Shown: positions 48,375 to 60,012 of the stretch, piece after piece
Position numbering within the stretch: the stretch's first letter is position 1
Layout: every line of letters begins with the position of its first letter
NCBI RefSeq assembly: GCF_009707545.1
Contig: NZ_WLYK01000001.1
Span: 1,736,001-1,800,000 of the forward strand
Direction of reading: 5' to 3'
Origin: Nakamurella alba
GTDB lineage: Bacteria; Actinomycetota; Actinomycetes; Mycobacteriales; Nakamurellaceae
Length of the DNA: 64,000 nt
Notes under the pieces: generated by a model
Seen by the model: only the letters and a program-made list of their open reading frames with translations
What the model was told of the DNA's origin: nothing
Database searches by the model: none
Translations under genes and position numbers: made by a program

Positions 48375-49417
48375 GCACTTCACCGCCTGTCGTGGCCGAG
48401 GAGCCACGCGGCATCGGCACCGAACTGCCGGTGCCACCGACCGGGCCGCGACGCCGGTCCTCCTTCCTGTCGGGCCCGGCCGGACGGCACCTCGGCCTGG
48501 TCGCCGCGCTGGTCGCGCTGTGCGTGATCGGTATGATCACCGCGGCCGACCGGTTCGGCACCGGGTCGAACATCCGGACCATCCTGACGCTCGCCGTCGT
48601 GATCGGGGTGCTGAGCGTCGGGATGACCTTCGTGATCATCGGCGGTGGCATCGACCTGTCCGTCGGGTCCCTGGTGGCGCTGGCCTCGGTCTGGTCGACA
48701 ACCGTGGCCACCCAGACGATGTCCGGGCAGGGCTGGTGGGCCATCGCGATGGTCGCGCTGATCGTCGGCACGGTCTGCGGCCTGGTGAACGGGATCTTCG
48801 TCGCCTACGGCCCCATCGTGCCGTTCATCATGACGCTGGCCACGATGGCGGCGGCGAAGGGACTGGCCGAGGTGATCTCGGCGAAGAAGACGCAGGTGAT
48901 CCGGGAGAGTTCGTTCAAGGACTTCTTCAACGGGTCGGTGATCGGCATCCCGGTGCAGGTCATCGTGTTCGCCGTGGTGGGCGTGATCGGCTGGATCGTG
49001 TTGAACCGCACGACCTTCGGCCGCCGCACCTACGCGATCGGCGGCAACCCGGAGGCGGCACGGCTGGCCGGCATCAACGTGAAGACCCACACCGTGGCGC
49101 TCTACGCGCTGATGGGCCTGTGCTGCGGGATCGCCGCGATCCTGATCTCCGCGCGCACCAACTCCGGTTCCTCGAACCTCGGCATCGGCTACGAGCTGGA
49201 CGCCATCGCCGCGGTGGTCATCGGCGGCACCCTGCTCACCGGCGGCCGGGGCACCATCGTCGGCACCGTCATCGGCGTGCTGATCTTCACCACGCTCAAC
49301 AACGTCTTCACCCTCAACAACCTGGACACCTCGACCCAGGCGGTCGCCAAGGGCGCGATCATCGTGATCGCCGTCCTGCTGCAGCAGCGGCTGGCCAGGA
49401 CCGAACTCCGCGCCTGA
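48371..49417 (+). CDS. Sugar ABC transporter permease, RbsC-like
   Basis: A 348-residue permease with about nine hydrophobic segments. Family marks are GGGIDLSVGSLVALASV, NGIFVAYGPIVPFIMTLATM and GRRTYAIGGNPEAARLAGI. The ATG at 48371 overlaps the ATPase stop. The N-terminal 35 residues are hydrophilic and Pro-rich. Confidence 0.92.
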   Translation: MSTSPPVVAEEPRGIGTELPVPPTGPRRRSSFLSGPAGRHLGLVAALVALCVIGMITAADRFGTGSNIRTILTLAVVIGVLSVGMTFVIIGGGIDLSVGSLVALASVWSTTVATQTMSGQGWWAIAMVALIVGTVCGLVNGIFVAYGPIVPFIMTLATMAAAKGLAEVISAKKTQVIRESSFKDFFNGSVIGIPVQVIVFAVVGVIGWIVLNRTTFGRRTYAIGGNPEAARLAGINVKTHTVALYALMGLCCGIAAILISARTNSGSSNLGIGYELDAIAAVVIGGTLLTGGRGTIVGTVIGVLIFTTLNNVFTLNNLDTSTQAVAKGAIIVIAVLLQQRLARTELRA

Positions 49418-49550
49418 CAACGGCTCCCGAGCAGGGCCGGTAGCCAGCGCACGCCGAACACCTGCACCAGGACCAGCAGCAGTACCCGAAACAGCACCAC
49501 GCCGACCCGACCGGGACCCGGCGCGATCCCGCACACCAGAAGGAGAACGC

Positions 49551-50735
49551 ATGCCCAGCAACGATGCTGCCCCGGGTCCGGACCCGGCGCCGCGCGGTGC
49601 ACCCACAGGGGCCCCCGGTCCCGGCCCCACCCGCGGCACCAGCCGCCGGACGTTCCTGTTCGGCGGCCTGGCCTTCGGCTCCACCGCCTTCCTGGCCGCC
49701 TGCACGAGCAACAGCGTCGGCGGCGACACCACCACGGCGGGCACGACCGCCGGCCCCACGACGAGCGCGGGCACGGCATCCGGCACCGGCGCGGTCACCA
49801 GCAGCAGTGCGGCAGTCACGGACAACCCTGGAGGAAAGATGGTCAAGATCGGCTTCTCGGCACCGGCGGCCGACCACGGCTGGATGGCGTCGATCACCGA
49901 TCAGGCGCGCAAGTTCGCCGACTCGATGACCGACATCGAGGCGAACTTCGTCGAAGGCACCAACGATGTGAACCAGCAGATCTCGCAGGTGGAGACGCTG
50001 ATCAACGCCGGGGTGGACGCGATCGTGCTGCTGCCCTTCGACGGCGCGCAGATGACCGAGGTGGCCCGCAAGGCGATGGATGCGGGGATCGAGGTGGTCA
50101 ACGTCGACCGGGTGTTCTCCTCACCGTTCAGCTACCGCACCTACATCGGAGGCGACAACTACGGCATGGGGGTCTCCGCCGGCACCTTCATCGGTCAGCA
50201 ACTCAAGGACAACGGCGTCACCGACCCGGTGATCGCCGAGATCCAGGGCATCGCCAGCCTGCCGCTGACCGTCGACCGGTCGAAGGGTTTCGCCGACGCG
50301 CTGAACACCTTCGGCTTCTCGGTGACCAACCAGGTCTCGGCCGAGTTCACCGCCGACTCCGGGGAGGAGGTCACGGCGAACCTGCTGCAGGCCGCGCCCA
50401 GGATCGATGCCATCTGGAACCACGACGACGACCAGGGTGTCGGGGTGCTGGCCGCCATCGAGACCGCCGGCCGCAGCGAGTTCTTCATGGTCGGCGGCGC
50501 CGGATCGGCGAACGTCATGCGCGCGATCAAGGACGACAACACGGTGCTCAAGGCGACGGTCATCTACCCGTCCACCCAGGCGGCGTCCGGTGTCGAGCTG
50601 GCCCGGCTGCTGGTGCTGGAGAAGGGCATGTCCGACCTCGAGGAGCTGGAGGTGCCGAAGAGCATCACGCTGTTCTCCGCGGTCGTCACCAAGGAGAACG
50701 TCGACAGCTACCTGCCGTCGGCCTTCGAATCCTGA
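49551..50735 (+). CDS. Sugar ABC transporter binding protein, Tat lipoprotein
   Basis: A 394-residue RbsB-type binding protein. The N-terminus has a 30-residue hydrophilic lead, then a twin-arginine motif SRRTFLFGG and a lipobox LAAC, so it is exported folded by Tat and lipid-anchored. A Thr/Ser/Gly linker of about 45 residues follows. The sugar-binding fold starts at MVKIGFSAPAADHGW and includes GVDAIVLLPFDG and NHDDDQGVGVLAAIE. ATG at 49551 after an AAGGAGAA site, 133 bp from the permease gene. Its stop overlaps the next gene (TGATG). Confidence 0.92.
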   Translation: MPSNDAAPGPDPAPRGAPTGAPGPGPTRGTSRRTFLFGGLAFGSTAFLAACTSNSVGGDTTTAGTTAGPTTSAGTASGTGAVTSSSAAVTDNPGGKMVKIGFSAPAADHGWMASITDQARKFADSMTDIEANFVEGTNDVNQQISQVETLINAGVDAIVLLPFDGAQMTEVARKAMDAGIEVVNVDRVFSSPFSYRTYIGGDNYGMGVSAGTFIGQQLKDNGVTDPVIAEIQGIASLPLTVDRSKGFADALNTFGFSVTNQVSAEFTADSGEEVTANLLQAAPRIDAIWNHDDDQGVGVLAAIETAGRSEFFMVGGAGSANVMRAIKDDNTVLKATVIYPSTQAASGVELARLLVLEKGMSDLEELEVPKSITLFSAVVTKENVDSYLPSAFES

Positions 50736-51910
50736 TGCCGACCCGGGAGCCGCTGGGCGTGGCCATGATCGGCTACGCCTTCATGGGCGCCGCGCACTCC
50801 GTCGGCTGGCGGTCGGTGCACCGTGCGTTCGACGTCCCGCTGGCACCGGAGATGCGGCTGCTGGTCGGGCGGGACCCGGCCGCGGTGGGCACCGCCGCCG
50901 AACGGCTGGGCTGGCAGGAGACGGCCACCGACTGGCGGGAGGTGCTGACCCGGCCGGACATCGACCTGGTCGACATCTGCACGCCGGGCGACTCGCACGC
51001 CGAGATCGCCATCGCCGCGCTGGCCGCCGGCAAGCACGTGCTGTGCGAGAAGCCGCTGGCCAACACCGTGGACGAGGCGCGGGCGATGGTCGCCGCGGCG
51101 GACGCGGCACCGGATCGCGTCGCGATGGTCGGGTTCAACTACCGCCGGCTGCCGGCGATGGCGCTGGCCCGGCGGATGATCGCCGCGGGCGAGGTCGGCA
51201 CGGTCCGGCACGTCCGTGCGGTCTACCTGCAGGACTGGATCGTCGATCCGGAGTTCCCCCTGGTCTGGCGGCTGCGCAAGGACAAGGCCGGGTCCGGCGC
51301 GCTCGGTGACATCGGAGCGCACATCGTCGATCTCACCCAGTACCTGCTGGGCGAGACGATCGAGTCGGTCACGGCGCTCACCGAGACGTTCGTCAGGGAC
51401 CGGCCGCTGCCCGGTGACGCGGGTTCGGCCGGACTGGCGTCCTCGTCGGGCAGCGGTCGTGGCGAGGTCACCGTCGACGACGCCGCCCTGTTCCTGGCGC
51501 GGTTCGCCGGCGGAGCTGTCGGCACGTTCGAGGCCACCCGGTTCGCCACCGGGCGGAAGAACGCCCTGCGGATCGAGATCAACGGTTCGGACGGAAGTCT
51601 CGCCTTCGATGTCGAGGCGCTCAACGAGCTCTGGTTCTACGACGGCCGGCGGCCGGCCTCCGGCGAGGGTTTCCGCCGGATCCTCGTCACCGAGCCGGAC
51701 CACCCGTACCTGGACGGCTGGTGGCCACCGGGCCACGGGCTCGGGTACGAGCACTCCTTCGTCCACGAGATCCGCGATCTCGTGGAGGCCGTGGCCGCCG
51801 GCACGCCGGCGAGTCCCGGCTTCGCCGACGGACTCCAGGTCCAGCAGGTGCTGGAGGCCGTCGGGACCAGTGCGGCCACGGCCGCCTGGCAGAAGGTGGT
51901 CGGGGCCTGA
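50735..51910 (+). CDS. Gfo/Idh/MocA family oxidoreductase (second)
   Basis: A 391-residue sugar oxidoreductase. The N-terminal Rossmann part begins VAMIGYAFMGAAHS, CEKPLAN gives the EKP motif, and LGDIGAHIVDLTQYLLG keeps the full DxGxH pattern with catalytic His, unlike the first copy at 42324. It should oxidise or reduce the imported sugar with NAD(P). It is coupled to the binding-protein gene by TGATG overlap. Together with the TIM-barrel gene at 58769 it fits a keto-glycoside route. Confidence 0.9.
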   Translation: MPTREPLGVAMIGYAFMGAAHSVGWRSVHRAFDVPLAPEMRLLVGRDPAAVGTAAERLGWQETATDWREVLTRPDIDLVDICTPGDSHAEIAIAALAAGKHVLCEKPLANTVDEARAMVAAADAAPDRVAMVGFNYRRLPAMALARRMIAAGEVGTVRHVRAVYLQDWIVDPEFPLVWRLRKDKAGSGALGDIGAHIVDLTQYLLGETIESVTALTETFVRDRPLPGDAGSAGLASSSGSGRGEVTVDDAALFLARFAGGAVGTFEATRFATGRKNALRIEINGSDGSLAFDVEALNELWFYDGRRPASGEGFRRILVTEPDHPYLDGWWPPGHGLGYEHSFVHEIRDLVEAVAAGTPASPGFADGLQVQQVLEAVGTSAATAAWQKVVGA

Positions 51911-52037
51911 CCCCGGCCCACCGACCCCGACCGGCCCCCGGGCCGGCCTGATCCACAGCAACACCCCGACCGGACGCGGCTGCGCGCGCCCGGTCGATTC
52001 CCCACGCCCTGATCGACCCCACGAAAGGACCACCACC

Positions 52038-55000
52038 ATGCCCGGTCCCGTCGAACCCCGCGCCGACCGTCCACCCGGGAGCACCCGCTCCCGGGGCCGG
52101 ACCCGGTCCGCCGGAGGCACGAAGGCGACCGCCCAGCGGTGGAGCGGACGGGCTGACGCAGCCTCCCGTCCGCTCCACCCCGGAGCGATCCGACACTCCC
52201 TGCGGCGCCGTCTGATCGGCGCCGCCACCGCAGCACTCACCCTGACCGCCGGCTCCGCCGTGCTGGTGCCGGCCGTTGCCGCTGCCGCCCCGCCGGCCCA
52301 GGTACAGGCGGCCGGGTCCGGACCCGTGCTGATGCACCCGGGCCACGAGGAGGACAACTACAAGGTCCTGCTGTTCAGCAAGACCGCCGGGTTCCGGCAC
52401 ACCGACGGCATCGCCGCCGGCACCTCGGCGATCCAGGCGCTCGGCGCGGCGAACCACTTCACCGTCGACGCCACCGAGGACTCGGCGGTCTTCACCTCCG
52501 AGAACCTCGAGCAGTACAGCACGGTCATCTTCCTGTCGACCACCTCGCCGACGGCCGACGCGCTGATGACGGCACCGCAGCGGCAGGCCTTCGAGTCCTA
52601 CATCGAGGGCGGCGGCGGCTTCTTCGGGATCCACGCCGCCAGCGACGCCAATTACGACTGGCCCTGGTACGGCGATCTCGTCGGCGGGTACTTCAAGGGC
52701 CATCCGGCTCCGCAGCAGGCGACCCTGCTGCTGGAGGACCGGGTGCACCCGTCGAACGCCGGCCTCGGTGAGAAGATCTCCTTCACCGAGGAGTGGTACG
52801 ACTTCCAGGCAAACCCGCGCAACAAGGTCCACGTGCTCTCCTCGGTGGACACCCGTTCCTACACCGGGTCGACCATGGGACCGGACCACCCGATCTCCTG
52901 GTGCCAGGACTACGACGGCGGACGGTCGGCCTACACCGCCCTCGGTCACGACGCGACCAACTGGTCGACGGCCTGGTTCCAGCAGATGGTGCTCGGTGGC
53001 ATCGAGACCACCGCGGGTGTGGAGGCCGCCGACTGCGGCGCCTCCGTCCCGGGCAACTACGAGGTGGTGTCGCTGGACGACAACACCAGCAACCCGATGA
53101 TGCTCGACATCGCTGCCGACAAGCGGGTCTACTTCATCGAACTCGGCGGCGCCCTCAAGATGATCGACCCGGTCACCCAGCAGACCACCGTCGTGGCCAC
53201 GCTGCCGGTGTTCACCGCGAACGAGTCCGGTCTGCTCGGCATGGCCCTGGACCCGGACTTCGCCACGAACCGGTTCGTCTATCTGTATCACTCGCCGGTG
53301 GGCGAGAACGTCGACCGGCTCAGCCGTTTCACCCTCGCCGCCGACGGGAAGTCGATCGTCGCCGGGTCGGAGAAGGTCGTTCTGGACGTCCCGGTGCAGC
53401 GCGCCGAATGCTGCCACCACGGCGGTTCCCTGGTCTTCGACAGGTCCACCGGTGATCTGTACCTGGCGACCGGCGACAACACCAACCCGTTCGCCTCCGA
53501 CGGCTACTCGCCGACCGACTACCGGTCCGGCCGGGCGAGCTGGGACGCCTCCCGCACCTCGGGCAACACGAACTCGCTGTCCGGCAAGCTGATCAGGATC
53601 CACCCGGAGGACGACGGCAGCTACACCGTGCCGTCCGGGAACCTGTTCGCCCCGGGCACCGCGAAGACCAGGGCCGAGATCTACGGCATGGGCTTCCGCA
53701 ACCCCTTCCGGATCAACATCGACCCGGAGTCCGGGCACGTCGCCGTCGCCGACTACGGACCCGATGCCGGCGGTGCGGATCCCAACCGGGGCCCGGGCAA
53801 CACCGTCGAGTGGAACATCGTCGACAAGCCCGGCAACTACGGCTGGCCGTTCTGCACCGGCGCGAACAACGCCTACAAGCGGTGGAACTTCGCCAACAAC
53901 ACCGCCGGCACCGCGTACGAGTGCGCTGCCGGGGTGAACAACGACTCCCCGAACAACACCGGTCTCGCGACACTGCCCGCCGCGATCCCGGCGACCGTCT
54001 GGTACGGCTACGACCCGTCCGTCGGCCAGTACCCGGAGATCGGCGGCGGTGGCGCACCGATGGCCGGACCGGTCTACCGGTTCGACCCGGCCAACACCTC
54101 GGAGAGCAAGTGGCCGGCCTACTGGGACGGCAAGGCACTCTTCGCGGAGTGGAACAAGAACACGATGTTCTCGGTGCTCACCGACGACGCCTTCACCGCG
54201 GTGCAGAAGATCACCCCGCTGACCCTGCACCAGCTGCCCGCCCCGGCCACCCGGTCCATCAAGATGATGGACGCGCACTTCGGGCCGGACGGCAGCCTGT
54301 ACATCATCGACTGGGGTGCCGGCTGGTCGGACAACTCCGATGCCGGGATCTACCGGATCGACTACGTGTACGGGAACCGCTCGCCGATCGCGAAGGCCTC
54401 CGCGGACGTGACGGCCGGCCCTGCACCGCTGGACGTGCAGTTCTCCTTGGCCGGCTCGGTCGACCCGGACGGCGACACCCTCAGCTACGCCTGGAACTTC
54501 GGTGACGGGCAGACCTCCACCGAGGCGAACCCGGCACACACCTTCGCCCGCGGCGTGTACGAGGTGCAGCTGACCGTCACCGATTCCGACGGCCGGACCG
54601 GCGTCTCGAACGTCGAGATCGTCTCCGGCAACACGCGTCCGGTGGTCACCATCACGGCGCCGAAGGACGGCTCGTTCTTCGAGTTCGGCGACCAGATCAC
54701 CTACACCGCCTCGGTCACCGACGCCGAGGACGGTTCGACCGAGGCCGGCACCATCTCCTGCGACCTGGTCAAGGAGTCCAGCCAGCTGGGCCACTGGTCC
54801 GGCGGCTCCTCGCACGCCCATCCGATGGACGAGACCACCGGCTGCACCGCCACCGTCCAGACGCTGGGCGAGGGCGGGCACGGCGGCGACGTCCACCTGT
54901 TCTGGATCATCGAGGTGTCCTACACCGACAAGGGCAACGGTGACCTGCCGCCGCTCACCGGCTCCAGCTCGGTGATCCTGCAGATGAAGCACCGTCAGGC

Positions 55001-58000
55001 GGAGCACTTCTCGGCCAGCGGACGGATACCGGGCACGAACTCCACCGGTGACCCGGGTGTCCAGATCGAGACCACCAGCGACCCGGCCGGCGGAACCCAG
55101 AACATCGGCTACATCGAGCCGGGGGACTGGTTCTCCTTCGACCAGGTCAACCTGACGAACATCGACGCGGTGTCGATGCGGGTGGCCGGAACCACCGGCG
55201 CGGACTTCGAAGTGCGCTGGAACGACCCCGTGGACGGGCCGCTGCTCGGCACCGTCCCGACGAAGGCCACCACCGGCTGGCAGGACTTCACCGACAGCCG
55301 TGTCGATCTCACCGGGGTGACCGGCGAGACCGGGACCATCTACTTCGTCGCGAAAAAGGCCGGGCAGACCGGTTCGGTGGTGAACGTCAACTGGGTCGAC
55401 TTCATCGGGAAGGGCGCCACGTCCAACGAGCGGCCGGTGATCTCCGCCGCCACGGCGACGCCGACCAGTGGGATCGTCCCCGTCGAGGTGGCGCTGTCCG
55501 CCGCCGCCACCGATCCGGAGGGGACCGACCTCAACTACTCGTGGGACATGGGCACCACCGACGGTGCGAAGGTGGCAGGCCCGACCGGGACCTACACCTA
55601 CACCGTCGCCGGCACCTACCGGATCACCCTCACGGTGACCGATGCCGACGGTGGCTACAGCACCCGCACCTTCACCGTGAAGGTCTCGCCACCCGCGCCG
55701 ACCTGCCTGGGTGAGCGGTCCGACGAGTTCGCCGGAACCGCACTGGACACCGACCGCTGGCAGGTCGTCCGACCGGACGGCAACCTCTCGGTCGCCGACG
55801 GGAACCTGCGCATCCCGACCGCGCCGGCGGATCTCTACCAGGGCACGAACACGGCGCCGAACGTGGTGCTGCAGCCGATGCCCGCCGGCTCCTGGGAGAT
55901 CACCACCAAGGTGACCGGCGCGATGTACACCTCCTACCAGCAGGCCGGTCTGGTGGTGTACGGCAACGACGACAACTACGTGAAGCTGGTCTTCTCCGGT
56001 CGCTCGTCCTCGGGCAACAAGGCCGACCGCATCATTCAGTTCACCCACGAGCTGAACGCCTCGGCCCAGGAGGCCAACACCGCCGGTCTGGGGGCCGACT
56101 TCCCGGACACGGTCTGGCTGCGGCTGGCCTATGACGGCACCAACCTCACGCCGTCCTACTCCGCCCACGGCATCGACTGGGTCCTGCCGTCGCAGGCCTG
56201 GAGCGGCTGGGACACGGTGCGCAAGTCGATCGGCACCTTCGACGACCCGAAGGTGGGCCTGTTGTCGCTGGCCAACTCCGGGCAGGCGGTGAACGCCGAC
56301 TTCGACTTCTTCCACCTGACGCCGGACACCACCGCCTCGACCGGGCCGGACGACGAGTTCGACGGCACCGCGATCGTCGGCTGCCGGTGGGAGATCCTGC
56401 GGCCGGACGCCGCGGCGGCCCGGGTCGCCGGTGGGTTCCTGGAGCTGGACACCGCACCGGGCGAGCCCGGGGTGGCGACCAACGTCCTGCTGCAGCCGCA
56501 GCCGGGCGGTAACCACTGGACGATCGAGACCAGGGTGGACGGCAGCGATTTCACCGGTGGCTACCAGCAGACCGGACTGATCGCGTACGTCGACGGCGAC
56601 AACTTCGTGAAGTTGAACTTCATCCGGGACAACGCCACCGCGCGCCGGATCGAGCTCCGTTCCAACGTCGCCGGGACGTTCGTGAACCCGCAGCAGAACG
56701 GCGACATCAGCGGTGACGTGGTGTCGCTGCGCCTGGAGCGCCAGGACAACAACTTCGCCGGGTACTACTCGGCGGACGGCGTGAACTGGACGAAGTTCGC
56801 CGAGACCGTGGCCAACATCCCGGTCGCCTCGGACGGGAAGGTCGGCGTCTACGCCGCGGGCGTCAACCAGGCGTCCTCCGGCACCGCGCTGGTCGACTTC
56901 TTCCACGTGGTCGGCGACGAGCCGGCGCCGGACACCACGGCACCGGTGACCACCGCGACGGTGTCCGACACGGACCCGGCCGTGCTCACCCTGACCGCCG
57001 CCGACGAGGCGGGCGGGTCCGGGGTGGCCACGACCGAGTACCGCAACGGCACCCAGACCTGGACGGCCTACACCGCCCCGGTCTCGATCCCGCGCACCGC
57101 CGTCGACCAGTCGGTGGAGTTCCGCTCCACCGACGTCGCGGGCAACGTCGAGGCGACGAAGTCCGTCGTGGTGCCCAAGGCGGCCGGTGACACCACCGCA
57201 CCGGTCACCACCGCGACGGTCGCGCCGGCCACTCCGTCCGGCACCAACGGCTGGTGGACGTCCGGGGTCACACTCACCCTGACGGCCATTGACGAGCCGG
57301 GCGGCAGCGGGGTCGCAGTGACCCAGTACGCACTCGCCGACGGCGTCTGGCACGACTGGACCGGCCCGGTGCCGGTGGACGTCGACGGTGCCCAGGCGGT
57401 GCAGTTCCGTTCCACCGACGTGGCCGGCAACATCGAGGCCACCAAGTCGGTCGAGGTCAAGGTGGACGCCACGGCTCCCGATGTCGCGGCCAACCTCGAC
57501 GGCGACAACCCGGTCACCGTCTCGCTGATCGCAGCGGACGCCACCTCGGGCATCGGCGCGGTCTCCTACCGCATCGGCGCGGGCACCTGGACGGCCTACA
57601 CGACGCCGTTCACCGTCACCCGGACCGCAGCGGTGCAGAAGGTCGAGTTCAAGGCCGTCGACAAGGCCGGCAACACCTCACCGGTCCGATCGGTGGCCGT
57701 GCCGGCAGCGCCTGTGGTGTTGAAGCCGTCGGTCACCGCGCACACCGTCAGTCCGGCCCGGGCACCGTTCGGCACCGTGGTCACCGCGAGCATCCAGGTG
57801 ACTTCCACCGGCACCATCGGTGGCGAGCTGGTCTCGCTGTACGACGGGACCGAACTGATCGGGGCCGGCATCCTGAAGAACGGCCGGGCCACCGTGAAGC
57901 TGGACGAACTCACCGTCGGCACGCACCGGCTCACCGCGCGCTTCGCCGGCAACGCCACTGTGGCGGAGTCGGTCTCGCCGGTCCGGACGGTGACGGTGGA

Positions 58001-58601
58001 CAAGGCGAAGAGCTCGGTGACGCTGAAGGCCTCGGCGATCACCCAGTCGTACGGCACGTCCTCGCCGGTGAAGCTGACGGCGACAGTGGCGCTTGACTCG
58101 AAGGCGGCGGCCGCCGGCCAGGTCCGCTTCCGGGACGGCACGAAGGTGCTGGTCACCGTCCCGGTGGTCGGCGGGAAGGCGACACTGAAGCTATCGCAGA
58201 CACTCTCGGTGGGCAGGCATTCCTTCACCGCCGAGTTCCTGCCCGCCGACACGGCCGGTAACGCCGGTGCGAAGTCCACGGCGACGGTGGTCACCGTGGT
58301 GAAGGCGGTGTCCACCACCACGCTGAAGGCCGATCGGACGTCCCAGAAGCAGGGCAAGCCGGTCGTTCTCACCGCGACCGTGGTGCTGGACACGAAGCAG
58401 GCGGCGAACGGGAAGGTGCGGTTCACCGTCGACGGCAAGGTCGCGGCGACCGTCACCGTGGCCAAGGGCAGCGCGAAGTACACGTTGCCCGGCACCACCA
58501 AGGCCGGGAAGCACACGGTGACCGCCACCTTCCTGCCGGCCTCCCCGGCCACCGTGAAGGGCTCCACCAGCAGCACCGTGCCGATCACCATCACGAAGTA
58601 G
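52038..58601 (+). CDS. Giant secreted multidomain protein: ThuA, sorbosone dehydrogenase-like, PKD, CBM, concanavalin-like and Ig-like domains
   Basis: A 2187-residue exported protein. A long basic N-region (to about 57) precedes a signal helix ending [10 protein letters not shown]. Approximate domain positions follow. ThuA-like, 107-330 ([18 protein letters not shown]). Glucose/sorbosone dehydrogenase-like beta-propeller, 340-775 ([22 protein letters not shown]). PKD, 780-870. Ig-like, 870-985. CBM6-like, 987-1125 ([16 protein letters not shown]). Second PKD, 1135-1225. Two DUF1349/concanavalin-like, 1227-1430 and 1436-1635. Three OmpL47-type repeats, 1640-1885 ([11 protein letters not shown]). 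Three Ig-like Big_3-type repeats, to the end. No LPXTG anchor is seen, so it is free or held by its binding domains. It probably binds and oxidises carbohydrate outside the cell. The ATG at 52038 has an AAAGGA site before it. Confidence 0.88.
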   Translation: MPGPVEPRADRPPGSTRSRGRTRSAGGTKATAQRWSGRADAASRPLHPGAIRHSLRRRLIGAATAALTLTAGSAVLVPAVAAAAPPAQVQAAGSGPVLMHPGHEEDNYKVLLFSKTAGFRHTDGIAAGTSAIQALGAANHFTVDATEDSAVFTSENLEQYSTVIFLSTTSPTADALMTAPQRQAFESYIEGGGGFFGIHAASDANYDWPWYGDLVGGYFKGHPAPQQATLLLEDRVHPSNAGLGEKISFTEEWYDFQANPRNKVHVLSSVDTRSYTGSTMGPDHPISWCQDYDGGRSAYTALGHDATNWSTAWFQQMVLGGIETTAGVEAADCGASVPGNYEVVSLDDNTSNPMMLDIAADKRVYFIELGGALKMIDPVTQQTTVVATLPVFTANESGLLGMALDPDFATNRFVYLYHSPVGENVDRLSRFTLAADGKSIVAGSEKVVLDVPVQRAECCHHGGSLVFDRSTGDLYLATGDNTNPFASDGYSPTDYRSGRASWDASRTSGNTNSLSGKLIRIHPEDDGSYTVPSGNLFAPGTAKTRAEIYGMGFRNPFRINIDPESGHVAVADYGPDAGGADPNRGPGNTVEWNIVDKPGNYGWPFCTGANNAYKRWNFANNTAGTAYECAAGVNNDSPNNTGLATLPAAIPATVWYGYDPSVGQYPEIGGGGAPMAGPVYRFDPANTSESKWPAYWDGKALFAEWNKNTMFSVLTDDAFTAVQKITPLTLHQLPAPATRSIKMMDAHFGPDGSLYIIDWGAGWSDNSDAGIYRIDYVYGNRSPIAKASADVTAGPAPLDVQFSLAGSVDPDGDTLSYAWNFGDGQTSTEANPAHTFARGVYEVQLTVTDSDGRTGVSNVEIVSGNTRPVVTITAPKDGSFFEFGDQITYTASVTDAEDGSTEAGTISCDLVKESSQLGHWSGGSSHAHPMDETTGCTATVQTLGEGGHGGDVHLFWIIEVSYTDKGNGDLPPLTGSSSVILQMKHRQAEHFSASGRIPGTNSTGDPGVQIETTSDPAGGTQNIGYIEPGDWFSFDQVNLTNIDAVSMRVAGTTGADFEVRWNDPVDGPLLGTVPTKATTGWQDFTDSRVDLTGVTGETGTIYFVAKKAGQTGSVVNVNWVDFIGKGATSNERPVISAATATPTSGIVPVEVALSAAATDPEGTDLNYSWDMGTTDGAKVAGPTGTYTYTVAGTYRITLTVTDADGGYSTRTFTVKVSPPAPTCLGERSDEFAGTALDTDRWQVVRPDGNLSVADGNLRIPTAPADLYQGTNTAPNVVLQPMPAGSWEITTKVTGAMYTSYQQAGLVVYGNDDNYVKLVFSGRSSSGNKADRIIQFTHELNASAQEANTAGLGADFPDTVWLRLAYDGTNLTPSYSAHGIDWVLPSQAWSGWDTVRKSIGTFDDPKVGLLSLANSGQAVNADFDFFHLTPDTTASTGPDDEFDGTAIVGCRWEILRPDAAAARVAGGFLELDTAPGEPGVATNVLLQPQPGGNHWTIETRVDGSDFTGGYQQTGLIAYVDGDNFVKLNFIRDNATARRIELRSNVAGTFVNPQQNGDISGDVVSLRLERQDNNFAGYYSADGVNWTKFAETVANIPVASDGKVGVYAAGVNQASSGTALVDFFHVVGDEPAPDTTAPVTTATVSDTDPAVLTLTAADEAGGSGVATTEYRNGTQTWTAYTAPVSIPRTAVDQSVEFRSTDVAGNVEATKSVVVPKAAGDTTAPVTTATVAPATPSGTNGWWTSGVTLTLTAIDEPGGSGVAVTQYALADGVWHDWTGPVPVDVDGAQAVQFRSTDVAGNIEATKSVEVKVDATAPDVAANLDGDNPVTVSLIAADATSGIGAVSYRIGAGTWTAYTTPFTVTRTAAVQKVEFKAVDKAGNTSPVRSVAVPAAPVVLKPSVTAHTVSPARAPFGTVVTASIQVTSTGTIGGELVSLYDGTELIGAGILKNGRATVKLDELTVGTHRLTARFAGNATVAESVSPVRTVTVDKAKSSVTLKASAITQSYGTSSPVKLTATVALDSKAAAAGQVRFRDGTKVLVTVPVVGGKATLKLSQTLSVGRHSFTAEFLPADTAGNAGAKSTATVVTVVKAVSTTTLKADRTSQKQGKPVVLTATVVLDTKQAANGKVRFTVDGKVAATVTVAKGSAKYTLPGTTKAGKHTVTATFLPASPATVKGSTSSTVPITITK

Positions 58602-58621
58602 TCGCACAGCACCGATCGCAC

Positions 58622-58665
58622 GACACAGCAGTTGCAGGACACAGCAGTTGCAGGACAGCAGTGGC
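58622..58665. repeat. 16-bp tandem repeat, two exact copies plus a partial copy
   Basis: The unit GACACAGCAGTTGCAG occurs at 58622-58637 and 58638-58653, followed by a degenerate third copy. It fills part of the 167-bp gap between the giant protein gene and the isomerase gene. No hairpin is evident. Confidence 0.75.
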
Positions 58666-58768
58666 ATGTCAGCAGTTGAAGTGCAGAGCAGTACCTGTCA
58701 GGCCCGGTGCCGGGATGGAGATCCTTCCCGGCACCGGGGTTCCCGCACCAGAGGAGGCTGCGAGTCAG

Positions 58769-59773
58769 ATGGCACGACCGATCACCCTGTTCACCGGCCA
58801 GTGGGCCGACCTGCCCTTCGAGAAGGTGGCCGAACTGGCCGCCGGCTGGGGCTACGACGGCCTCGAGATCGCCTGCTGGGGAGATCATCTGGACGTCTGG
58901 AAGGCGGCCGAGGACCCGGCCTACCTGGACAGCCGCCGGGAGATACTGGACCGGTACGGGCTGAAGGTCTGGACGATCTCCAACCACCTCAAGGGCCAGG
59001 CCGTCTGCGACGACCCGATCGATGCCCGGCACGCGGCCATCCTGCCCGCGCAGGTCTGGGGCGACGGTGATCCGGAGGGAGTGCGGCAGCGGGCGGCGGA
59101 GGAGATGAAGCTGACGGCCCGGGCCGCCGCGGCGCTCGGCGTCGACACCGTCGTCGGGTTCACCGGTTCGTCGATCTGGAAGTACGTGGCGATGTTCCCG
59201 CCGGCCTCGCAGGAGATGGTGGATGCCGGCTACCGGGACTTCGCGGATCGGTGGAACCCGATCCTGGACGTCTTCGACGAGGTGGGGGTGCGGTTCGCGC
59301 ACGAGGTGCACCCGAGCGAGATCGCCTACGACTACTGGACGACCGTGGCGGCCCTGGAGGCGATCGGTCACCGCGAGGCCTTCGGGCTCAACTGGGACCC
59401 GAGCCACTTCGTCTGGCAGGACCTGGATCCCGTCGGGTTCATGTGGGACTTCCGGGACCGGATCTACCACGTCGACTGCAAGGACGCGAAACGTCAGGTG
59501 GGCAACGGGCGGAACGGCCGGTTGGGCTCCCACCTGCCGTGGGCGGATCCGCGGCGGGGCTGGGACTTCGTGTCCACCGGTCACGGCGACGTGCCGTGGG
59601 AGGCCTGCTTCCGGATGCTCAACACCATCGGCTACACCGGTCCGATCAGCGTCGAGTGGGAGGACGCCGGGATGGACCGGCTCATCGGCGCGCCGGAGGC
59701 ACTCGAGTTCGTCCGGCGGCTCGCGTTCGACAAGCCGGAGGCGGCCTTCGACAGCGCCTTCGCGGCGGGCTGA
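58769..59773 (+). CDS. Sugar phosphate isomerase/epimerase-like TIM-barrel protein
   Basis: A 334-residue xylose-isomerase-like TIM barrel. Likely metal ligands are the Glu in [11 protein letters not shown], the Asp and His in [10 protein letters not shown], and the Glu in [15 protein letters not shown] is also typical. Family members epimerise, isomerise or dehydrate sugars and some act on 3-keto-glycosides. The ATG at 58769 follows GAGGAGG at about 12 bp. It is the last gene of the sugar locus and is followed by a strong hairpin. Confidence 0.88.
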   Translation: MARPITLFTGQWADLPFEKVAELAAGWGYDGLEIACWGDHLDVWKAAEDPAYLDSRREILDRYGLKVWTISNHLKGQAVCDDPIDARHAAILPAQVWGDGDPEGVRQRAAEEMKLTARAAAALGVDTVVGFTGSSIWKYVAMFPPASQEMVDAGYRDFADRWNPILDVFDEVGVRFAHEVHPSEIAYDYWTTVAALEAIGHREAFGLNWDPSHFVWQDLDPVGFMWDFRDRIYHVDCKDAKRQVGNGRNGRLGSHLPWADPRRGWDFVSTGHGDVPWEACFRMLNTIGYTGPISVEWEDAGMDRLIGAPEALEFVRRLAFDKPEAAFDSAFAAG

Positions 59774-59797
59774 AACGGCCGGCACGTCACCTTCCGA

Positions 59798-59830
59798 CGA
59801 GGGCCCCGTCCGACCCGGACGGGGTCCTCG
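59798..59830 (+). terminator. Strong hairpin after the isomerase gene
   Basis: Arms 59798-59812 and 59816-59830 pair over 15 bp with one G-U pair and a 3-base loop. It lies 24 bp after the stop, without a clear U-run. It marks the end of the sugar locus. Confidence 0.75.
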
Positions 59831-59832
59831 CG

Positions 59833-59843
59833 CGTGTAACACG
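59833..59843. promoter_or_regulatory. CGTGTAACACG near-palindrome before the second Liv operon
   Basis: The 11-bp near-palindrome CGTGT-A-ACACG lies in the 239-bp gap (59774-60012) between the hairpin and the Liv ATPase gene. It may be an operator; nothing else in the gap is convincing. Confidence 0.3.
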
Positions 59844-60012
59844 TTCCGTCGCGGTCGGCAATCACACCGCGCAGCGGCTGCTGGCCTGCCTCACAACCCT
59901 GCCGACGACAAGGGTCGCGTCCCGTTGTCCCGCCGATAACGTCGTTCCGGACGGCCGGGGACTGCGTGCCGTCACCGGCATCGGCACACGGACGTGACGA
60001 GGTGGTGGTCCA

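Noticed and set aside
51687-57353. Very long minus-strand open frame (about 1890 codons) opposite the giant secreted protein
   Set aside because: It is an antisense shadow of a well-supported multidomain gene and has no recognisable domain or start signal.
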